From positions 248,001 through 312,000 of the forward strand of contig CAVOJY010000002.1 in assembly GCA_963696405.1 (NCBI GenBank): a stretch of 64,000 nucleotides of DNA, read 5' to 3'. The notes under the pieces are model-generated. The model made no database searches and was not told the DNA's origin. It saw only the letters and a program-made list of their open reading frames with translations. Shown in pieces: positions 60,277 to 64,000 of the stretch. Every line of letters starts with the position of its first letter. The stretch's first letter is position 1. This DNA is from CAVOJY01 sp963696405 (GTDB taxonomy: Bacteria > Chloroflexota > Limnocylindria > Limnocylindrales > CSP1-4). The position numbers and the translations under genes are program-made.

Positions 60277-61638
60277 ATGTCCGATCAGACGACGAAGTTC
60301 GTCCTCGACGAGAGCCGGATCCCGCGGGCCTGGTACAACATCGCGGCCGACCTGTCGGCCCAGCCGCCACCGGGCCTCAACCCCATGACCGGCCAACCAC
60401 TCACGCCGGACGATCTCGCCCCGCTCTTCCCCATGGGCCTCATCCTCCAGGAGGTCAGCACGGAACGGGAGATCGAGATCCCGGATCCGGTCCGCGACGC
60501 GTACCGGCTCTATCGTCCCTCGCCGCTCGTGCGTGCCCGCCGCCTCGAGAAGGTCCTCGATACGCCGGCGCACATCTACTTCAAGTACGAGGGCGTCAGC
60601 CCCGCAGGCAGCCACAAGCCGAATACGTCCATCCCGCAGGCCTTCTACAACAAGCAGGAGGGCGTGAAGCGGCTCGCCACCGAAACCGGCGCTGGCCAGT
60701 GGGGGTCGGCCCTTGCCTTCGCGGGCTCGATCTTCGACCTCGAGGTCCAGGTCTACATGGTGCGGGCCAGCTTCGACCAGAAGCCGTACCGCCGCTACAT
60801 GATGGAGACATACGGGGCACAGGTGGTGGCCAGCCCGAGCGAGCGGACCAACTACGGCCGCCAGGTACTCGCCGAGCATCCCGACACGCCGGGTTCGCTG
60901 GGCATCGCGATCAGCGAGGCCGTCGAGGACGCGGTCACCCACGACGACACGAGGTACTCGCTCGGGTCTGTCCTCAACCACGTGATGCTCCACCAGACCG
61001 TCATCGGCCTGGAGTCCCTCGAGCAGATGGAGATGGCGGGGGAGTACCCCGATGTCGTCATCGGCTGCGTGGGCGGAGGCTCGAACTTCTCCGGGCTGGC
61101 GTTCCCGTTCGTGGGCCGGAACCTCCGCGGCGAGGCGAAGTCCCGGATCGTGGCCGTGGAGCCGCTCGCGGCGCCCAGCCTGACCCGTGGCGTCTACGAG
61201 TACGACTACGGCGACACGGCGCGCATGGCCCCGATCGTGATGATGTACACGCTCGGGCACGACTTCATCCCCGAACCGATCCACGCGGGGGGTCTCCGCT
61301 ACCACGGCATGTCGCCGCTGGTGAGCCTGCTCAAGCACGAAGGGCTCATCGAGGCCATCGCCGTTCACCAGCGGCCTGTCTTCGAGGCCGGGGTCCTCTT
61401 CGCCAGGGCCGAGGGAATCATCCCCGCGCCCGAGTCGAGCCACGCGATCTGCGCGGCCATCCTCGAGGCGCGAAAGGCGAAGGAAGAGGGGAGGGCGAGG
61501 GTGATTCTCTTCAACCTCTCCGGCCACGGCCATTTCGACATGGGGTCGTACGCGAGGTATCTCTCCGGCGACCTCGAGGACTACGAGTACCCGGCCGACC
61601 GGGTGAGCGAGGCTCTGGCCCTCGTGCCGAAGGTCTGA
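60277..61638 (+). CDS. trpB2: TrpB2-type tryptophan synthase beta chain
   Basis: A 453-residue PLP enzyme of the TrpB2 branch, which makes tryptophan from indole and serine without needing TrpA. The PLP lysine is in SPAGSHKPNTSIPQAFYNKQ (Lys about 110). GAGQWGSALAFAGSIFDLEV and YDYGDTARMAPIVMMYTLGH (TrpB2-type, with HDFIPEPIHAGGLRYHGMSP) follow. TrpB2 has a longer N-terminus and lacks tight TrpA contacts. The T-box upstream senses tRNA-Trp, so the gene is likely induced by Trp starvation. No trpA is next to it. ATG 60277 follows GGGAGGTG. Confidence 0.92.
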   Translation: MSDQTTKFVLDESRIPRAWYNIAADLSAQPPPGLNPMTGQPLTPDDLAPLFPMGLILQEVSTEREIEIPDPVRDAYRLYRPSPLVRARRLEKVLDTPAHIYFKYEGVSPAGSHKPNTSIPQAFYNKQEGVKRLATETGAGQWGSALAFAGSIFDLEVQVYMVRASFDQKPYRRYMMETYGAQVVASPSERTNYGRQVLAEHPDTPGSLGIAISEAVEDAVTHDDTRYSLGSVLNHVMLHQTVIGLESLEQMEMAGEYPDVVIGCVGGGSNFSGLAFPFVGRNLRGEAKSRIVAVEPLAAPSLTRGVYEYDYGDTARMAPIVMMYTLGHDFIPEPIHAGGLRYHGMSPLVSLLKHEGLIEAIAVHQRPVFEAGVLFARAEGIIPAPESSHAICAAILEARKAKEEGRARVILFNLSGHGHFDMGSYARYLSGDLEDYEYPADRVSEALALVPKV

Positions 61639-61696
61639 GGGAGACCGCGGGCCCCGGCGGAGGCTCGGCCCGCCGAGCCGTCCTTCTCGGGTCCAA

Positions 61697-61734
61697 GGAC
61701 GCCGCCCCGGAGCAAGGGCCCTGGGGCGGCGTCC
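61697..61734 (+). terminator. Strong hairpin downstream of trpB2
   Basis: GGACGCCGCCCC (61697-61708) and GGGGCGGCGTCC (61723-61734) form a perfect 12-bp stem with a 14-base loop, 58 bases after the trpB2 stop. No T-run follows, so it would be an atypical terminator or a Rho-independent mimic. Confidence 0.5.
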
Positions 61735-62323
61735 GGTCTGTCCGGGGTGTCTCGCCCCGAGGGCGGGCCGCGCTGGGGGCGCCGCCCGCGCAGGGGGGCC
61801 GTCCGCGCCCGTGGGACGGCCGCCGGCCATCCTCGGCGCTGTCCGGGGCACCGGCGGACGGTTCCACCTCGGGCGCGTGGCCGTGTACCGGCCCTCGCCC
61901 GACCCATCGCCGCACGGCCGCCTTCGCCGTGGCGGTACCGCCCGCATCAGTATTCCTGCAGCATCAGGGTGTCGAAAGGGCACCGATGAGCCTTGGACAT
62001 GGGCGCCGCCCCGGCCGCGCGCCCGGGCGCCTGCGCCCGTGCTCCCCAACGGCCTTGCGTGGCATCCGGGCAGCCCTTCGGGGGATCGGCGGCTGAACCG
62101 CGAGCCTATGCGGAGCCGACGGCGCCGCATAGGCCCCGGAATAGCAGTGCCAGCGATTCGGCCGGCCGCTTTGCCTGCAGGCCGCTGTGCCTGCCGGCCG
62201 ATGCGTCGGAATGGCCGTGCCGCGGTGTCCGCTGACCGCGGCGGCTCTCCCCGGCCGGTACACTCTCGCGGCGGGCGGGTTCGCGCGGTCGGCCAGAATG
62301 GTCAGCCCGCACGGGGGATTGGA
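61735..62323. other. Long gene-free stretch before tyrA
   Basis: About 590 bases without a supportable gene. It contains a 9-bp inverted repeat CCTATGCGG/CCGCATAGG (62105-62113, 62125-62133) with an 11-base loop, and a TACACT hexamer at about 62259 that may act as a -10 box for tyrA. Open frames on both strands lack homology. Confidence 0.45.
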
Positions 62324-63175
62324 ATGCGCGTCGCGATTATCGGGCTCGGGCTGATCGGGGGATCGATCGCGCGCGCGCTCGCGGCCCGCCAGCCGGGGCA
62401 GTGGCACGTCATTGCGTGGAGCCGCGGACGTGCGCCGGAGGAGGCGCTTGCAGAGGGCGTGGTACAGGGCGTCGCGGCGACCCCCGAAGAGGCCGCGAGC
62501 GTGGAGACCGTCGAGCTGGTCGTGCTGGCAGCGGCGCCGGCCGCGAACCTCGAGCTTCTTCGTCGGCTGGGCCCGCTCCTGGCCGGCCGCGGGGCAGTTC
62601 TCACCGATGTCACCTCGGTCCAGCGCCCGATCGCAGCTGCCGCGGCCGCGGTGCCCGGGCTGTGTTTCGTGGGTGGCCACCCAATGGCCGGGCGGGAGCA
62701 GCGCGGCTACGGCGCGGCGACCTCCGACCTCTTCGTTGATCGCCCCTGGCTCGTGCTCCCGGCCCCCGGGGCTCGACCGGAGGACACCGCCCGCGTGGAG
62801 GCCCTCGCGTCCGGTTGCGGCGCGCGACCGCGGCGGATCGACCCCGCGACCCACGACCGGCTGGTGGCCGCCATCTCCCACCTGCCGCTCGTGGTCAGCG
62901 CAGCGCTCGCGGAGGCAGTCGCTGGCTCGTCGGACTGGCCCGCCGCCTCGGAGCTCGCGGCGAGCGGATGGCGCGACACGACCCGGCTCGCCCGCGGCGA
63001 CCCGGACCTCGGCGCCGGCATCGCCTCGCTCAACCGTGATGAGATCCTGGTCTGCCTCGATCGATTGGAGGAGACCCTGGCCGCCTGGCGCGCGGATCTC
63101 CGCGCCGGGGACGTCGGCGCTCTCGCCTCGCGCTTCGAGCGCGTCCGGTCCGCGCTCGAGGAGATCGCCCGGTGA
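62324..63175 (+). CDS. tyrA: Prephenate dehydrogenase (TyrA)
   Basis: A 283-residue NAD(P)-dependent dehydrogenase of the prephenate/arogenate family (tyrosine branch). The Rossmann motif is IIGLGLIGGSIARALAAR at residues 5-20. FVGGHPMAGREQRGYGAA holds the active-site His, and ATHDRLVAAISHLPLVV (second His) and SGWRDTTRLARGDPDL are present. No ACT domain is attached. ATG 62324 is preceded by GGGGGATTGG. It is close to trpB2, so both belong to aromatic amino acid synthesis. Confidence 0.9.
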   Translation: MRVAIIGLGLIGGSIARALAARQPGQWHVIAWSRGRAPEEALAEGVVQGVAATPEEAASVETVELVVLAAAPAANLELLRRLGPLLAGRGAVLTDVTSVQRPIAAAAAAVPGLCFVGGHPMAGREQRGYGAATSDLFVDRPWLVLPAPGARPEDTARVEALASGCGARPRRIDPATHDRLVAAISHLPLVVSAALAEAVAGSSDWPAASELAASGWRDTTRLARGDPDLGAGIASLNRDEILVCLDRLEETLAAWRADLRAGDVGALASRFERVRSALEEIAR

Positions 63176-63250
63176 CGGGCTCGCGAGGGGCCGTCACGGC
63201 AGCCTCGGAGACGTCCGGTCCCGCGCCGATCGGCGACCGGTGACCGACCC

Positions 63251-63838
63251 GTGAGCGACCCCCGCACCGAGCTCGTGCTCGGCGTTCCTCGCGCGCGGCT
63301 GTGGGACGGCGCCGGCTGGCGCGGCGTGCGCGAACACGGGATCGAGTCGATCCTCGCAGTGGTCAGGGCGGAGGCCGGCTTTCGACCACGCGGAGAGGTC
63401 GAGGACGATCCGTCCTGGAAGCAGGTCATCCCGTACGTGGTCCTCCGCGACGGCGCACGGATCTTCCTGATGCGACGCAGCCGCGCCGGCGGCGACCCGC
63501 GGCTGCACGAGCGGTACTCCATCGGCGTCGGGGGCCACGTGAACCCGGAGGACGGTGATCTCCAGGGCGGGCTCCTGCGCGAGTGGCAGGAGGAGATCGA
63601 CGCCGCATTCGTGCCGGAGTTCCGGCTCCTGGGCCTCCTGAACGATGACACGGACCCGGTGGGGGCCGTCCACCTGGGGGTGGTCTACGAGGCAGACGCG
63701 GCGGGGCGGCCGGTGGCCGTGCGCGAGACGCACAAGCTGGCAGGCGAGTTCGCGACGCTCGACAAGGTTCGCGCGGTCGTCGATCGCATGGAGACCTGGA
63801 GCCAGCTCGTCTTCGCGCACCTCGAACGCACGAGGTAG
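63251..63838 (+). CDS. NUDIX-family hydrolase (phosphoesterase-like)
   Basis: A 195-residue protein. The NUDIX box is GHVNPEDGDLQGGLLREWQEE (about 98-118; quoted in part as LLREWQEEID), with the REWQEE core and a leading Gly. PYVVLRDGARIFLMRRSRAG precedes it. Homologues include predicted phosphoesterases or nucleotide hydrolases. GTG 63251 follows a weak site, 75 bases past tyrA. Confidence 0.8.
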   Translation: MSDPRTELVLGVPRARLWDGAGWRGVREHGIESILAVVRAEAGFRPRGEVEDDPSWKQVIPYVVLRDGARIFLMRRSRAGGDPRLHERYSIGVGGHVNPEDGDLQGGLLREWQEEIDAAFVPEFRLLGLLNDDTDPVGAVHLGVVYEADAAGRPVAVRETHKLAGEFATLDKVRAVVDRMETWSQLVFAHLERTR

Positions 63839-63848
63839 GCCTCGCCCG

Positions 63849-63869
63849 AACGCACGCACGCACGCACGC
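63849..63869. repeat. Simple repeat (CGCA)n
   Basis: Four to five tandem CGCA units directly after the NUDIX gene stop. A short simple-sequence repeat with no visible function. Confidence 0.8.
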
Positions 63870-63884
63870 GCAAGGAAGCGACCG

Positions 63885-64000
63885 TCAGGTTTCGTCGAGC
63901 GTCACGTGGTCGTCGGGCACCCAGCCGGCCCGTCCGTCGGCCGTGGTCACCCACAGGAATCCGGCTTCCGCGAGGAGGACATCGACCTCTTCCCCCTCGT
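63885..64000 (-). CDS. SH3-like domain protein, C-terminal part (partial)
   Basis: The 3' end of a minus-strand gene running off the right edge; the stop (TGA) is at 63885. The visible ~38 residues read EGEEVDVLLAEAGFLWVTTA and GRAGWVPDDHVTLDET, a typical bacterial SH3-like (SH3b) fold ending with GWVPxxHV. Function cannot be told from the fragment. Confidence 0.5.
   Translation of the reverse strand, partial: EGEEVDVLLAEAGFLWVTTADGRAGWVPDDHVTLDET

Noticed and set aside
61931..61942. GGCGGTACCGCC before tyrA, resembling a T-box core.
   Set aside because: It matches only about 10 of 14 core bases, is a plain palindrome, and has no stem I, specifier loop or antiterminator/terminator pair.

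Overview
The window is about 70% GC, with densely packed genes, many GTG/TTG starts and frequent 1-4 bp gene overlaps. The gene set (FhaA/FhaB with FtsW and a class B PBP, a MoxR-DUF58-transglutaminase block, an F420-associated DUF2342 metalloprotease, a CpaE-like ATPase, a Trp T-box in front of a TrpB2-type synthase) suits a high-GC Chloroflexota of the Limnocylindria kind. An actinomycete-like relative is the alternative. This placement is inference from gene content; no rRNA or ribosomal protein is present to settle it.

Layout. 0-9.5 kb: a cell-envelope block on the plus strand (two FHA proteins, FtsW/RodA, PBP, MoxR, DUF58, transglutaminase). 9.5-27 kb: housekeeping and genome maintenance (histidine phosphatase with a 38-codon coupled ORF, RarA, a UvrD-type helicase-nuclease, an M20 amidohydrolase, a methyltransferase, CpaE, a DUF2342 metalloprotease, YchF, a PfkB kinase, and the DNA-repair pair MrfA/MrfB). 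27-34.5 kb: small envelope and secreted proteins, a UbiA prenyltransferase, an LCP protein, a flavodoxin. 34.6-43 kb: a minus-strand catabolic operon (GNAT-like, thiolase-like, DUF35, FAD subunit, fused 2Fe-2S/molybdopterin hydroxylase, DUF1116, cyclase) followed upstream by a LysM lipoprotein. The whole stretch is peppered with single-base indels. 43-52 kb: nitroreductase, tryptophanase-like lyase (frameshifted), a MazF toxin-antitoxin pair with a palindromic operator, a zinc-ribbon protein, and two glycosyltransferases bracketed by two copies of a structured repeat. 52-64 kb: tRNA-Met, FtsH, an M20 dipeptidase, a DnaB/KaiC-like ATPase, pyrophosphatase-HAD-ThpR operon, Trp T-box plus trpB2, prephenate dehydrogenase, NUDIX hydrolase, and a partial SH3-like gene.

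How genes work together. Clear units are FhaA to PBP (septal or lateral wall synthesis), MoxR-DUF58-TgpA (a common envelope triad), MrfA-MrfB (helicase plus exonuclease), the 42.96-to-34.6 kb operon whose genes overlap by ATGA-type junctions, and PPase-HAD-ThpR. Several genes seem to be transcribed as leaderless mRNAs, with a TAnnnT element ending 6-8 bases before the start codon.

Caveats. Reading frames in the 34.6-43 kb block were joined by eye across many apparent indels, so products there are reliable at family level but exact protein sequences are not. Isolated frameshifts also occur in MrfA, UbiA, the tryptophanase-like gene and one M20 peptidase. They look like sequencing errors more than decay, because the downstream frames keep family signatures.
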